From positions 4,751,501-4,815,500 of the forward strand of contig NZ_CP033334.1 of assembly GCF_013170705.1 (NCBI RefSeq): a stretch of DNA of 64,000 nucleotides, given 5' to 3'. The position numbers and the translations under genes are program-made. The stretch comes from Mesorhizobium loti. GTDB lineage: Bacteria > Pseudomonadota > Alphaproteobacteria > Rhizobiales > Rhizobiaceae. The notes below the pieces were generated by a model. It saw only the letters and a program-made list of their open reading frames with translations. It had not been told where the DNA came from and made no database searches. Of the stretch, positions 27,405 through 35,865 are shown in pieces; within the stretch, counting starts at the first letter, position 1, and every line of letters begins with the position of its first letter.

Positions 27405-27662
27405 CTAAAGCGTCCGGCGTCCGCTGAACTGATGGTAGGCCCACAGCACAACCACCGCGCCAACCACCGCGACGATCAGGCTGTAGATGTTGAGGCCAGT
27501 GACGCCCGACGCGCCGAAGGCACTGAAGATCAGGCCGCCGACAATGGCGCCGACAATGCCAAGCACGATATCCATTATCATGCCCTGGCCGGTCTTGTTG
27601 ACGATCTTGCTGCCCAGGAAGCCGGCGATGACGCCGAGTATGATCCAGCTGATGATTGACAT
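27405..27662 (-). CDS. GlsB/YeaQ/YmgE family stress membrane protein
   Basis: This 85-residue protein belongs to the small transglycosylase-associated family. It has three hydrophobic, glycine-rich helices (about residues 4-20, 28-48 and 57-77) with the family patterns WIILGVIAGFLGSKIV and GIVGAIVGGLIFSAFG. Members are often induced by general stress; the molecular role is not known. GAGAGG precedes the ATG. It is divergent from the YidB-like gene. Confidence 0.88.
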   Translation of the reverse strand: MSIISWIILGVIAGFLGSKIVNKTGQGMIMDIVLGIVGAIVGGLIFSAFGASGVTGLNIYSLIVAVVGAVVVLWAYHQFSGRRTL

Positions 27663-27792
27663 TTTTTCCTCTCCATCCCCCGCCGCCCCAACATTTTCAT
27701 ATGATTGTCAAAACCTCAAGCCAGCTTGAAATTCCGGCCGGATGCGCCATTGTTGCGGATGGGCCGGGCTTGGTTGAGATGGAGGATCCACT

Positions 27793-28251
27793 ATGGGACT
27801 TTTTGACAACGCCGTTCCCGGCGGCAACATCACCAAACCGCTGATGATCGCGCTTGGCGCATTGCTGGTCGGAAAGATGCTGAGCGGCAGAAGTGCCGAG
27901 CAGCCGGATCAAGCGCCTGCGCCAGCCGACCCACCCCCTACCGGAACCACCGCCAGTGATGGCGGCCTGCTCGGCGGTCTGGGCGGCCTGCTCGACAAGC
28001 TCAGGGATGCCGGCCACGGCAACACCGCGGACTCCTGGGTCGGCACCGGGCAGAACCAGTCGATCAACGCCAATGATCTCGGAGCCGCGCTTGGGCCGCA
28101 AGTCATCCATGAGATCGCGCAACGCACCGGGCTGGACGAACAGGAGCTGCTCAAGCAGCTGTCCACCGCCCTGCCTGGCATCGTCGACAAACTGACACCG
28201 AACGGCCAGGTGCCTCAGCAGCACCAGGTGGCATCGGCGTTCAACAGCTGA
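27793..28251 (+). CDS. YidB-family protein (DUF937-like)
   Basis: This 152-residue soluble protein has a hydrophobic glycine-rich start (KPLMIALGALLVGKMLSG), a Pro/Gly linker (about 38-60) and a C-terminal helical domain. That domain contains SWVGTGQNQSINANDLGAALG and then QRTGLDEQELLKQLSTALPGIVDKLTPNG, the diagnostic YidB pattern. The function of the family is not established. GGAGG lies 7 nt before the ATG. Confidence 0.88.
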   Translation: MGLFDNAVPGGNITKPLMIALGALLVGKMLSGRSAEQPDQAPAPADPPPTGTTASDGGLLGGLGGLLDKLRDAGHGNTADSWVGTGQNQSINANDLGAALGPQVIHEIAQRTGLDEQELLKQLSTALPGIVDKLTPNGQVPQQHQVASAFNS

Positions 28252-28329
28252 CGCGGCGCAGATTATGCCTGAAGCGCTGCGCGTTTGGTCGCGCAGTGTC
28301 CGGGCTTACCGATGGCGGGGATGAAAACC

Positions 28330-28403
28330 TGGAGCGGGTAGCGGGAATCGAACCCGCATATTCAGCTTGGAAGGCTGCTGCTCTACCACTGAGCTATACC
28401 CGC
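28330..28403 (-). tRNA. tRNA-Gly (TCC)
   Basis: A 74-nt cloverleaf on the minus strand: acceptor GCGGGTA/TACCCGC, anticodon loop CTTCCAA with anticodon TCC, T-loop TTCGATT, encoded CCA. It lies 90 nt from tRNA-Tyr on the same strand, and the pair is probably co-transcribed. Confidence 0.97.
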
Positions 28404-28493
28404 GCCTTGCACTGAAGTATCGGATTCACCCGAAAAGCGCCATGCACTTTTCGGCCCGATGCTTTTCTCGTTTCAGGGCTTCCGGGCCGGCAG

Positions 28494-28578
28494 TGGTGGA
28501 GAGGGTTGGATTCGAACCAACGTAGGCTAAGCCAACGGATTTACAGTCCGTCCCCTTTAACCACTCGGGCACCTCTCC
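28494..28578 (-). tRNA. tRNA-Tyr (GTA)
   Basis: An 85-nt class II tRNA on the minus strand: acceptor GGAGAGG/CCTCTCC, anticodon loop CTGTAAA with anticodon GTA, a long variable arm, T-loop TTCGAAT, encoded CCA. It is upstream of tRNA-Gly. Confidence 0.97.
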
Positions 28579-28780
28579 AGTCTGCCGCCGGAGCCATGCA
28601 ACGAGGCATTCTTGCCGATCCCGGAGCCCGAGATAGATGTCTTCTCCGAAATCAGCGAAGCGCCTTATGGCGGCAAGGCCATTGGGTGTCAACCGCGCAG
28701 GAAGGGTTTTTCGATGTTGTTCGCCGGCTGCGGCGACAAGGCATATCCTTGGTCACGGGAGACAGCTATAGAAGCCGGCC

Positions 28781-29629
28781 ATGAGCAACAATTCCAACAC
28801 CCCGAAAGACACCCATTACGCCAAGCTGCGCCGCGCCTTTCGCGACGAGAAAAACGGCGGCGCGCCGGCGTTCCGGCCGCGCCAGCCCGTTCCGCCCGGC
28901 GAAAACACCGCCGACGGCCTGGTGCGGCTTTATGGCCTGCACACGGTGCGGGCGGCACTCGACAATCCGCGCCGCAAGATTCGCAAAATGCTGGTGACGC
29001 GCAATGCGGCCGAGCGTCTCGAGATTGCCGATCTTGCCGCCCTGCCCTTCAAGGCGGAACTGGTCGAACCCAGGGATATCGATAAGATCACCGGATCGGA
29101 TGCCGTGCATCAGGGCGTGCTGATCGAGGCGGAACCGCTGAAGCCCAAGCGCTTGGACGCGCTCGGCGACACCAAGCTGGTGCTGGTGCTCGACCAGGTC
29201 ACCGATCCCCACAATGTCGGCGCCATCCTGCGCTCGGCGGTCGCCTTCGGGGCCGGTGCGCTGATCACCACGGCGCGCCACAGCCCGCAGGAATCGGGCG
29301 TGCTGGCGAAATCCGCCTCCGGCGCCCTGGAACATATCGACCAGATCGAGGTGAAGAACCTGGCCGACGCGCTCGGGCAACTGCATGAGGCCGGCTTCCA
29401 GACGATCGGGCTTGATTCGGACGGGCCGGCGGAACTCGAGACCAGCTTTGCCGGCGACAGGATCGCGCTGGTGCTCGGCGCCGAAGGCAAGGGCCTGCGC
29501 CAGAAGACGCGCGAGACGGTGACGACGCTGGCGCGGCTCGATATGCCCGGCGCCATCCGCTCGCTCAACGTGTCGAACGCTGCGGCGGTGAGCCTTTATG
29601 CGGCGCGGGCATTCTTGAAGCGCGGCTGA
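28781..29629 (+). CDS. rlmB: 23S rRNA (guanosine-2'-O-)-methyltransferase, TrmH/SpoU family
   Basis: This 282-residue SPOUT methyltransferase probably modifies G2251 of 23S rRNA with S-adenosylmethionine. A basic N-terminal extension (about 1-45) precedes the substrate-binding domain (YGLHTVRAALDNPRRKIRKM). The SPOUT domain shows motif 1 DQVTDPHNVGAILRSAVAFG, motif 2 LVLGAEGKGLR, and motif 3 IRSLNVSNAAAVSLYAA. The ATG at 28781 lacks a clear ribosome site. It is divergent from tRNA-Tyr and stands alone. Confidence 0.9.
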   Translation: MSNNSNTPKDTHYAKLRRAFRDEKNGGAPAFRPRQPVPPGENTADGLVRLYGLHTVRAALDNPRRKIRKMLVTRNAAERLEIADLAALPFKAELVEPRDIDKITGSDAVHQGVLIEAEPLKPKRLDALGDTKLVLVLDQVTDPHNVGAILRSAVAFGAGALITTARHSPQESGVLAKSASGALEHIDQIEVKNLADALGQLHEAGFQTIGLDSDGPAELETSFAGDRIALVLGAEGKGLRQKTRETVTTLARLDMPGAIRSLNVSNAAAVSLYAARAFLKRG

Positions 29630-29661
29630 GCCGAAAGCGGCAGACTATTTGCTCCAAACGA

Positions 29662-29697
29662 GAACGGGTCCCGGCGACAGACGCCGAAACCCGTTCT
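29662..29697. terminator. Hairpin between rlmB and glxR
   Basis: A two-part stem with outer GAACGGGT/ACCCGTTC and inner CGGCG/CGCCG lies between two convergent genes. There is no T-run on either strand, so any terminator function is tentative. Confidence 0.4.
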
Positions 29698-29748
29698 TCG
29701 ACGGACGGAAGTTGGCGACTTGGGAACGTTACGTCGCCTTCTCCCGAC

Positions 29749-30645
29749 CTATGCCGCTTTGCCGCCAACCTCGAAATTGGCCATCCGTTCCAGGGCCCTG
29801 ACGAGCGCCGAATGATCTTCCTTCGCGCCGCCATTGGCGGCGCAGGAATTGAACAACTGCTGCGTGGTCGACGTGTTTGGCAATGACACACCGAGCGCCT
29901 TGGCGCCCTCCAGTGCCAGGTTGAGATCCTTCTGGTGCAGTTCGATCCGGAAGCCCGGCGCGAAGGTGCGCTTGACCATGCGCTCGCCATGCACTTCGAG
30001 AATGCGCGAGGCTGCCAGCCCACCCATCAGCGCCTGCCTGACCTTGGCCGGATCGGCGCCGGCTTTCGATGCAAAAACAAGCGCTTCTGCGACGGCTTCA
30101 ATGGTCAGCGCGACGACGATCTGGTTGGCGACCTTGGTGGTCTGGCCGACCCCGTTCGGGCCGACCAAAGTGATGTTCTTGCCCATCTTCTCGAAGACGG
30201 GTTTTGCGCGCTCGAAGGGCTTGTCCTCGCCACCGACCATGATGGTGAGCGACGCCGCTCTGGCGCCGACCTCGCCGCCGGACACCGGCGCGTCCAGATA
30301 GTCGCAGCCGAGCTCGTTGATCTTCTTGGCGAAGGTCTTGGTCTCGATCGGCGAGATCGAGCTCATGTCGATGACCAGCTTGCCTTTTGCCAGCCCGTCC
30401 ACGACGCCGTTCTCGCCGAACAGCACATCGGCGACCTGCGGCGTATCCGGCACCATGGTGATGATGATGTCGGCCGCCTTGGCGACGGCGGCGTGGCCGG
30501 AGACCGACTTCAGCCCCTTGGCGACGAGATCCGCCGGCGGCTTGGAGCGATGATCGCTGGCGATGACCTTGTAGCCGGCATCCAGCAAATGCCCCGCCAT
30601 CGGCGCGCCCATGATGCCGAGGCCGATGAAGCCTATGGTTTCCAT
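29749..30645 (-). CDS. glxR: Tartronate semialdehyde reductase (2-hydroxy-3-oxopropionate reductase)
   Basis: This enzyme reduces tartronate semialdehyde to D-glycerate with NAD(P)H, the last step of glyoxylate assimilation. It has 298 residues. The N-terminal dinucleotide motif GLGIMGAPMAGHLLDAGY, the substrate-binding DAPVSGGEVGA (about 120-130) and the catalytic-lysine helix GVGQTTKVANQIVVA (about 166-180) are typical of beta-hydroxyacid dehydrogenases. It is third in the gcl-hyi-glxR operon, about 110 nt after hyi across a repeated palindrome. Confidence 0.92.
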   Translation of the reverse strand: METIGFIGLGIMGAPMAGHLLDAGYKVIASDHRSKPPADLVAKGLKSVSGHAAVAKAADIIITMVPDTPQVADVLFGENGVVDGLAKGKLVIDMSSISPIETKTFAKKINELGCDYLDAPVSGGEVGARAASLTIMVGGEDKPFERAKPVFEKMGKNITLVGPNGVGQTTKVANQIVVALTIEAVAEALVFASKAGADPAKVRQALMGGLAASRILEVHGERMVKRTFAPGFRIELHQKDLNLALEGAKALGVSLPNTSTTQQLFNSCAANGGAKEDHSALVRALERMANFEVGGKAA

Positions 30646-30691
30646 TATGGTTCTCCTGAAGTCTCTGCTCGAACTCGTCGAAGGTTGGCGC

Positions 30692-30743
30692 TGCCCCTCA
30701 TCCGCCCGCCGGCACCTTCTCCCCGTATAGTGACGGGGAGAAG
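30692..30743. repeat. Rhizobial intergenic palindromic repeat
   Basis: CTGCCCCTCATCCGCCCGCC leads into the palindrome CTTCTCCCCG-TATAGTGA-CGGGGAGAAG (30716-30743). From memory this is a dispersed element very common between genes in Mesorhizobium chromosomes. It lies between hyi and glxR, where it may modulate relative transcript stability. Only one copy was noticed in this window. Confidence 0.6.
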
Positions 30744-30756
30744 CGAAGCGCTCCGC

Positions 30757-31554
30757 CTAAGCCGCCGCGCTTCCCTGCCCGGCCAAGTCCCGGAACCAGC
30801 CCAGTCCGGCCTCGGTGCCGGCCTTCGGCTTGTATTCCGCGCCGATCCAGCCGGAATAGCCGATGCGGTCGATGTGGTCGTAGAGGAAGGGATAATTGAT
30901 CTCGCCCGTTCCCGGCTCGTGGCGGCCGGGATTGTCCGCAAGCTGGATATGCGCGATGCGGCCGAGGTTGGCCTCGATTTTACGGGCGAGATCCCCCTCC
31001 ATGATCTGCATGTGATAGATGTCGTATTGCAGGAACAGGTTTCTTGAGCCGACCCGGTCGATCAGCGCCAGCGCCTGTTCTGAATAGTTCAGGAAGAAGC
31101 CCGGAATGTCGCGGGTGTTGATCGGCTCGATCAGCAGCCGGATGCCGGCCTGCTCCAGTTTTTCCGCGGCGAAGGCCAGGTTTTCGGCGAAAACATCCTC
31201 CAGCACCTTGCGGTCGGCGCCGGCAGGCGCGATGCCGGCCAGGCAGTTTACCTGCGGGCAGCCGAGCGCCTGTGCATAGGTGATCGCCTCGGCGATGCCC
31301 TGGCGGAATTCCGGCACGCGGTCCGGCAGTACGGCGATGCCGCGCTCGCCCTTGCCCCAGTCGCCGGCCGGCAGGTTGAACAGCACCTGGGTCAGGCCGT
31401 TCTTCTTCAGCCTCGCGGCCACCACCTCGGGCGCATGGTCGTAAGGGCCGATATATTCGATGCCCTTGAAGCCCGCGCGCGCTGCTGCGTCGAAGCGATC
31501 GAGGAAATCATGCTCGCCAAAAAGCATCGACAGGTTGGCTGAAAAACGTGGCAT
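30757..31554 (-). CDS. hyi: Hydroxypyruvate isomerase
   Basis: This enzyme interconverts hydroxypyruvate and tartronate semialdehyde. It has 265 residues with the xylose-isomerase-like TIM barrel. MPRFSANLSMLFGEHDFLDR starts the barrel, PAGDWGKGERGIAVLPDR lies in the middle, and the metal-binding glutamates are in RLLIEPINTRDIPGFFL (about 140) and GWIGAEYKPKAGTEAGLGW (about 240). It follows gcl by 17 nt in the glyoxylate operon. Confidence 0.92.
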   Translation of the reverse strand: MPRFSANLSMLFGEHDFLDRFDAAARAGFKGIEYIGPYDHAPEVVAARLKKNGLTQVLFNLPAGDWGKGERGIAVLPDRVPEFRQGIAEAITYAQALGCPQVNCLAGIAPAGADRKVLEDVFAENLAFAAEKLEQAGIRLLIEPINTRDIPGFFLNYSEQALALIDRVGSRNLFLQYDIYHMQIMEGDLARKIEANLGRIAHIQLADNPGRHEPGTGEINYPFLYDHIDRIGYSGWIGAEYKPKAGTEAGLGWFRDLAGQGSAAA

Positions 31555-31571
31555 TCTTCTTGTCCCTCTTA

Positions 31572-33353
31572 TCAGTCGAGCATCACGATCGCGGTCGGGG
31601 CGTCTTCTTGATGTTCGGCAAGGTCCTCGAATTCGGTGATCTTGTCGATCTCGGTGCCCATCGAGATGTTGGTGACGCGCTCGAGGATGAATTCGAGCAC
31701 GACGGGAACCTGGTGCTCCTTCATCAGCCGTTGCGCCTCTCTGAAGGCGGCGGCGAATTCCTCGGGCTTGCGCACCCGGACCGCCTTGCAGCCCATCGCC
31801 TCGGCCACGGCGACATGGTCGACGCCATAGCCCGCCTCCGGATCGCCTGACCGGTTGATGTTCTCGAAGGCGAGGCTGACCTCATAATCCATCGAGAAGC
31901 CGCGCTGCGCCTGGCGGATCAGGCCGAGATAGGCGTTGTTCACGACAACATGGATGTAGGGCAGCTTATGCTGTGCGCCGACCGCCAGTTCCTCGATCAT
32001 GAACTGGAAATCATAATCGCCCGACAGCGCCACGATGGTGCGGTCCGGGTCGGCTGCGCGAACGCCAAGCGCGGCAGGCAGCGTCCAGCCGAGAGGGCCG
32101 GCCTGACCGCAATTGATCCAGTTGCGCGGCTTGTAGACATGCAGGAACTGCGCCCCGGCGATCTGCGACAGACCGATCGTGGTGACATAGGTGACGTCAC
32201 GGCCGAACGCCTTGTTCATCTCCTCATAGACGCGCTGCGGCTTCAGCGGCACCTGGTCGAAATGCGTCTTGCGCTTCATCGTCCTCTTGCGGCCCTGGCA
32301 CTCCTTTGCCCAGCCGGACCAGTCGCGCAGCTTTCCGGCCGTCTTCCACTCGGTGGCGACGTCGAGCAGCATCTTCAGCGCGGCACCCGCATCGGACACA
32401 ACGCCGAGGTCCGGGGCGAAGACGCGTCCGATCTGTGTCGGCTCGATGTCGACATGGATGAACTTCTTGCCCCTGGTGTAGACGTCGACCGAGCCGGTGT
32501 GGCGGTTGGCCCAACGGTTGCCGATGCCGAAGACGAAGTCGGCCTCCAGCATCGTCGCATTGCCGTAGCGATGCGACGTCTGCAGGCCGCACATGCCGGC
32601 CATCAGCCGGTGGTCGTCCGGAATCGCGCCCCAGCCCATCAGCGTCGGGATGACCGGAACGCCGGTGATTTCGGCGAACTCGATCAACAGGTCGGATGCA
32701 TCGGCATTGATGATCCCGCCGCCGGCGACGATCAACGGCTTGTCGGCCGCGTTGAGCATGGTCAGCGCTTTTTCCGCCTGGGCCCGCGTCATCGCCGGCT
32801 TGAAAGGCGCCAACGGTTCATAGGCGTCGATGTCGAATTCGATCTCGGCCAGTTGCACGTCGACCGGCAGGTCGATCAGTACCGGGCCAGGCCGCGACGA
32901 GCGCATGAGGTGAAATGCCTTCTGCAGCGCCATGGGGACGAGATAAGGTTCCATGACGGTGACCGCCCATTTGGCGACGGGTGCCGCGATGGCGGCGATG
33001 TCGACCGCCTGGAAATCCTCCTTGTTCAGCCGTGCACGCGGTGCCTGGCCGGTGATGCACAGGATCGGTATGGAATCAGCTGATGCCGAATAGAGCCCGG
33101 TGATCATGTCGGTGCCGGCTGGACCCGACGTACCGATGCACAGCCCGATATTGCCCGCCTTGGCACGGGTGTAGCCTTCGGCCATATGCGAGGCGCCCTC
33201 GACGTGGCGGGCGAGAACATGGCGGATGGTGCCCCGAGCCTTCAGCGCCGAATAGAGCGGATTGATCGCCGCGCCCGGCACGCCGAAGGCGCAGGAAATA
33301 CCTTCCTTCTCAAGAACAAGAACCGCCGCATCGACAGCGCGCATCCTGGCCAT
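31572..33353 (-). CDS. gcl: Glyoxylate carboligase
   Basis: This ThDP enzyme condenses two glyoxylate molecules to tartronate semialdehyde plus CO2. It has 593 residues. The hallmark is Val51 ([13 protein letters not shown]), where other ThDP enzymes have the catalytic Glu. The FAD-binding middle domain and the C-terminal ThDP motif [19 protein letters not shown] with NN at its end are present. It is first in gcl-hyi-glxR and divergent from an IclR regulator, which probably controls it. Confidence 0.95.
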   Translation of the reverse strand: MARMRAVDAAVLVLEKEGISCAFGVPGAAINPLYSALKARGTIRHVLARHVEGASHMAEGYTRAKAGNIGLCIGTSGPAGTDMITGLYSASADSIPILCITGQAPRARLNKEDFQAVDIAAIAAPVAKWAVTVMEPYLVPMALQKAFHLMRSSRPGPVLIDLPVDVQLAEIEFDIDAYEPLAPFKPAMTRAQAEKALTMLNAADKPLIVAGGGIINADASDLLIEFAEITGVPVIPTLMGWGAIPDDHRLMAGMCGLQTSHRYGNATMLEADFVFGIGNRWANRHTGSVDVYTRGKKFIHVDIEPTQIGRVFAPDLGVVSDAGAALKMLLDVATEWKTAGKLRDWSGWAKECQGRKRTMKRKTHFDQVPLKPQRVYEEMNKAFGRDVTYVTTIGLSQIAGAQFLHVYKPRNWINCGQAGPLGWTLPAALGVRAADPDRTIVALSGDYDFQFMIEELAVGAQHKLPYIHVVVNNAYLGLIRQAQRGFSMDYEVSLAFENINRSGDPEAGYGVDHVAVAEAMGCKAVRVRKPEEFAAAFREAQRLMKEHQVPVVLEFILERVTNISMGTEIDKITEFEDLAEHQEDAPTAIVMLD

Positions 33354-33564
33354 TTTCCGGCCTCCACTGGGTTTGTCGTTGTTGGATGACTGAGGATGTC
33401 AGCAAGCCGGCTATTTTTCAATTTTTCCAGAATATTTTTTCATTTCTATAAAATGGCTCCTATACCTTGATTTCGTTTGTTTTTTGGTTTTCCAGGATTT
33501 TTTCTCCCGCCCAATTGAAAAACTTTTTCATTGCACGTTTGGAGAAATCGGCGAGACTGGCGTC
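33354..33564. promoter_or_regulatory. gcl-iclR divergent control region
   Basis: This is an AT-rich island in a GC-rich chromosome. Two direct repeats occur: TTTTCCAGAATATTTTTTC at 33423-33441 and TTTTCCAGGATTTTTTC at 33488-33504. A perfect palindrome GAAAAACTTTTTC lies at 33517-33529. TTCCA-type half sites are common in operators of IclR-family glyoxylate regulators such as AllR. These are good candidates for the regulator's binding sites. Confidence 0.5.
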
Positions 33565-34386
33565 ATGGAAACCACCGAGAAACGGCAGCGTGGTCGGCCC
33601 CGCGCTTTCAACGGGCCATCCGAGGCCAGTTCGGTGCAATCGCTCGACCGGGCGTTGCGCATCCTGGCCATCGTGGCGGAGGGCAACGGCCTGTCGCTGA
33701 GCGAGATATCGGCGCAAAGCGGCCTTGCCGCCTCCACCGCCTACCGCATGCTGACGACGCTCGAAAACCACCGCATGGTCGAGTTCGACACATCAGACCA
33801 GTTGTGGTCGATCGGCGTCGAGACCTACCGCATGGGCGCGGCGTTCCTGCGCCGCCGCAAGCTGGTCGACCGCGCCCGCATCGTCATGCAGGAACTGATG
33901 GAAAAGACCGGCGAGACCGCCAATCTCGGTGTCGCCGAGGATGATTGCGTGGTGTTCGTCAGCCAGGTCGAGACGCACCAGGCGATCCGCGCCTTCTTCC
34001 GCCCGGGAACACGCAGCCCCTTCCACGCGTCGGGCATCGGCAAGGCGGTGCTGGCGCATCTCGAACCGGAGCGCGTCGGGACCATCTTGCGCAAGGCCGG
34101 CCTGCAGCGCTTCACCGACAAGACGCTGTCCGAGATCCCTGCCCTTGCCCACGACCTGGCCGTCATCAAGCAACGCGGCTGGTCGGTCGACGACGAGGAA
34201 CGGCACCCCGGTATGCGTTGCGTGGCCGCCGCCATCTTCAACGAATTCGGCGAGCCGATCGGCGGTGTCTCCGTGTCGGGGCCGACCGTGCGGGTGACGC
34301 CGGAGCGGCTGGCCGAGATCGGCCCGATGGTACGCGGTGCCGCGGCCGAAGTGACCAGGATGATCGGCGGCGCGCAAGCCGGTTGA
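33565..34386 (+). CDS. IclR-family regulator of glyoxylate metabolism
   Basis: This is a 273-residue transcription factor. The start METTEKRQRGRPR at 33565 is preferred over a longer frame to 33484 that runs through the operator region. The N-terminal winged HTH (LSLSEISAQSGLAASTAYRM, about 50-70) is followed by the IclR effector domain with RPGTRSPFHASGIGKAVLAH (about 145-165) and DDEERHPGMRCVAAAIFNEFG. Divergent placement from gcl suggests that it senses glyoxylate or allantoin-related ligands, like AllR, GclR or BhcR. The exact ligand is not evident. Confidence 0.88.
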   Translation: METTEKRQRGRPRAFNGPSEASSVQSLDRALRILAIVAEGNGLSLSEISAQSGLAASTAYRMLTTLENHRMVEFDTSDQLWSIGVETYRMGAAFLRRRKLVDRARIVMQELMEKTGETANLGVAEDDCVVFVSQVETHQAIRAFFRPGTRSPFHASGIGKAVLAHLEPERVGTILRKAGLQRFTDKTLSEIPALAHDLAVIKQRGWSVDDEERHPGMRCVAAAIFNEFGEPIGGVSVSGPTVRVTPERLAEIGPMVRGAAAEVTRMIGGAQAG

Positions 34387-34571
34387 TCAGCAGCTTGCCC
34401 AGGCAATGCATTCCTGGTCGCAGTCCGGTCCCCCGAGGTCCTGCTCGTCAAGGCCACTCTCCCCTCTGCTGGCGCTTGAATGGCCGACTGGACGTTCGCA
34501 AAATCGCTGGAAACCACCGGCAGCATGACGCCGCCTTGCCGCGGCGTTCGAATGCATGCGAAAGGGCACGG

Positions 34572-35006
34572 ATGCGGAAAACGGTTCAGCTCGTGCTTAC
34601 GGCTTCACTTTGCGGATGCGTAGCGGCGGCACCTCGACCTGATGCCGGCGGAGGCCAGCGGGTCGAACCCATTCCGATCCCGCTTGCCCTGGAGGAGATC
34701 ATAACCACCGGCATCCGTCAGCGCTTGCCGGATCCTGCCTCCGCCAAGTTCGGAAGGATGCTTGCCGGCGAGCGGACGCTGAACGGCCGCAAGGAGATCG
34801 TCGTCTGCGGCTTCGTCAACGGCAAGGATCCCTCCGGCGGCTACGGCCGCGACCAAGCCTTCATTGCCAAGATCTACCCGGATTCGGGAAGCAGCTTCGA
34901 ACTCGTCGCCATGGGCGACGCTTCGGAAACGAGGCATATTGTCGGCAGCACATGCAGCGCAGCCGGATTGCCAATGTCCGATTCCAGCTCGAAAACCCAA
35001 CTGTAA
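34572..35006 (+). CDS. Putative lipoprotein, unknown function
   Basis: Function not recognised. The start at 34572 (MRKTVQLVLTASLCGCVAAA) gives 144 residues with a short signal sequence. A lipobox-like LCGC places the lipidated Cys near residue 16. The mature part includes ITTGIRQRLPDPASAKFG and IVVCGFVNGKDPSGGYGRDQ, a pattern recurring in small secreted proteins of rhizobia. Two later Cys (about 76 and 131) could form a disulfide. A strong terminator follows. Upstream in-frame ORF sequence overlaps iclR and is a shadow. Confidence 0.65.
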   Translation: MRKTVQLVLTASLCGCVAAAPRPDAGGGQRVEPIPIPLALEEIITTGIRQRLPDPASAKFGRMLAGERTLNGRKEIVVCGFVNGKDPSGGYGRDQAFIAKIYPDSGSSFELVAMGDASETRHIVGSTCSAAGLPMSDSSSKTQL

Positions 35007-35024
35007 GCATTTGTGAGCCAACGG

Positions 35025-35052
35025 AAAAAGGGGCTCCCGCGAGCCCCCTTTC
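35025..35052. terminator. Bidirectional terminator
   Basis: The stem AAGGGGCTC-CCGC-GAGCCCCCTT is flanked by AAAAAG on the left and TTTCTGTTGTT on the right, so it can serve both the lipoprotein gene (plus) and the BA14K gene (minus). Confidence 0.85.
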
Positions 35053-35073
35053 TGTTGTTGAACAGTCCTCCCC

Positions 35074-35379
35074 TCAGAGCCGGCAGTAGTGACGATAGCC
35101 GTCGTAACCGACATAGGTGTCGGAGTCCGGATCGTAGCTGGAGTAACGATCGAAGCAGCGACGGACGTGCCAGGAACCGCCGTCTTCGTCGACATAGACG
35201 GTACGCGGCGGCTGCTGGGCGAGCAGGCTGCCCAGGACGAACCCGCCGACGCCGGCGGCGATGCCGATGCCGAGGTCGTGGTGATGCGAATGAGCCGCCG
35301 AAGGCTGAACGGTACCGACCAGCATGGTGGTGGCGGCGGTGGTGGCGATGAGGCCGGAAACGAGTGTGCGCTTGAACAT
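35074..35379 (-). CDS. BA14K-family exported protein
   Basis: This is a 101-residue exported protein of the BA14K family, first known as a Brucella immunoreactive lectin-like protein. The start at 35379 (MFKRTLVSGLIATTAATTML) has GGAGAT upstream. The signal peptide (about 1-27) ends near PSAAH, a glycine-rich hydrophobic stretch (GIGIAAGVGGFVLGSLL) follows, and the C-terminal family domain reads RCFDRYSSYDPDSDTYVGYD with a final Cys. The leader and N-terminus are shared with the His-rich gene at 35602-35805. Confidence 0.88.
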   Translation of the reverse strand: MFKRTLVSGLIATTAATTMLVGTVQPSAAHSHHHDLGIGIAAGVGGFVLGSLLAQQPPRTVYVDEDGGSWHVRRCFDRYSSYDPDSDTYVGYDGYRHYCRL

Positions 35380-35441
35380 GATGATCTCCTTGCTTCGTTG
35401 ACCGAGGCGATCCATCCGCCTCTTGATCATCTGTCGTTGCC

Positions 35442-35460
35442 GCGCAGGAAAAGGTTCGAA
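35442..35460 (-). promoter_or_regulatory. Shared promoter-like box, copy 1 (BA14K gene)
   Basis: On the minus strand, TTCGAACCTTTTCCTGCGC is identical to the box before the His-rich gene. It stands 19 nt from the 5'-UTR hairpin GAGGCG/CGCCTC (35404-35422), which lies 24 nt from the ATG. The GAAC core recalls -35 elements of ECF general-stress sigma factors of alphaproteobacteria, but the match is weak. Confidence 0.45.
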
Positions 35461-35553
35461 TCTTTTTTCGATTTTTTGCAGAGCCGGCCCGGTCGTACCC
35501 TCACCCGGTATCTCTCGTTTCGTCCCACGATCCGACGAAGGGCGCATCCAATG

Positions 35554-35578
35554 AAAAAGGGCGGCCGAAGCCGCCCTT
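35554..35578 (-). terminator. Terminator of the His-rich gene
   Basis: On the minus strand the stem AAGGGCGGC-TTCG-GCCGCCCTT is followed by TTTTTC, 24 nt after the stop codon at 35602. Confidence 0.88.
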
Positions 35579-35601
35579 GTGAGGAGAAGTGGGTCCCTCC
35601 A

Positions 35602-35805
35602 TCAAAGGAAAATGATCACCTTGCCGTGCTTGTGGTGATGATGGTTGTGGTGCCACCACCAATGCTTCTTGAAGTGCTTCTTGTGGTGATGGTTGTGATG
35701 ATGATTATGCATACCGTGAGCAGACGACGTGCCGACGGTGCCGGCAAGCGCGCCGGTGGCGACGAAAACGGCAACGAGGCCTGATGTCAGAGTGCGCTTG
35801 AACAT
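35602..35805 (-). CDS. Histidine-rich exported small protein (67 aa)
   Basis: This is a 67-residue protein. The signal peptide MFKRTLTSGLVAVFVATGAL.. is a near copy of that of the BA14K protein downstream. The mature part is dominated by His, Lys and Trp: HNHHHNHHHKKHFKKHWWWH followed by NHHHHKHGK. The composition suggests binding of nickel, zinc or copper in the periplasm, but no function is established. GGAGAT precedes the ATG and a strong terminator follows. It probably arose by duplication of the BA14K promoter-leader-signal segment with a new mature part. Confidence 0.75.
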   Translation of the reverse strand: MFKRTLTSGLVAVFVATGALAGTVGTSSAHGMHNHHHNHHHKKHFKKHWWWHHNHHHHKHGKVIIFL

Positions 35806-35865
35806 GATGATCTCCCGGATCCTTGATCGAGGCGACCCATTCGCCTCCGAACCTCAGTCGGCGTG

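Noticed and set aside
34572..35006. Very long in-frame extension of the lipoprotein gene back to 33945
   Set aside because: It would overlap iclR in another frame; the lipoprotein signal at 34572 is the natural start.
35602..35805. CAC/CAT-rich tract read as a simple repeat without coding
   Set aside because: A ribosome site, signal peptide, stop codon and downstream terminator support a real gene.
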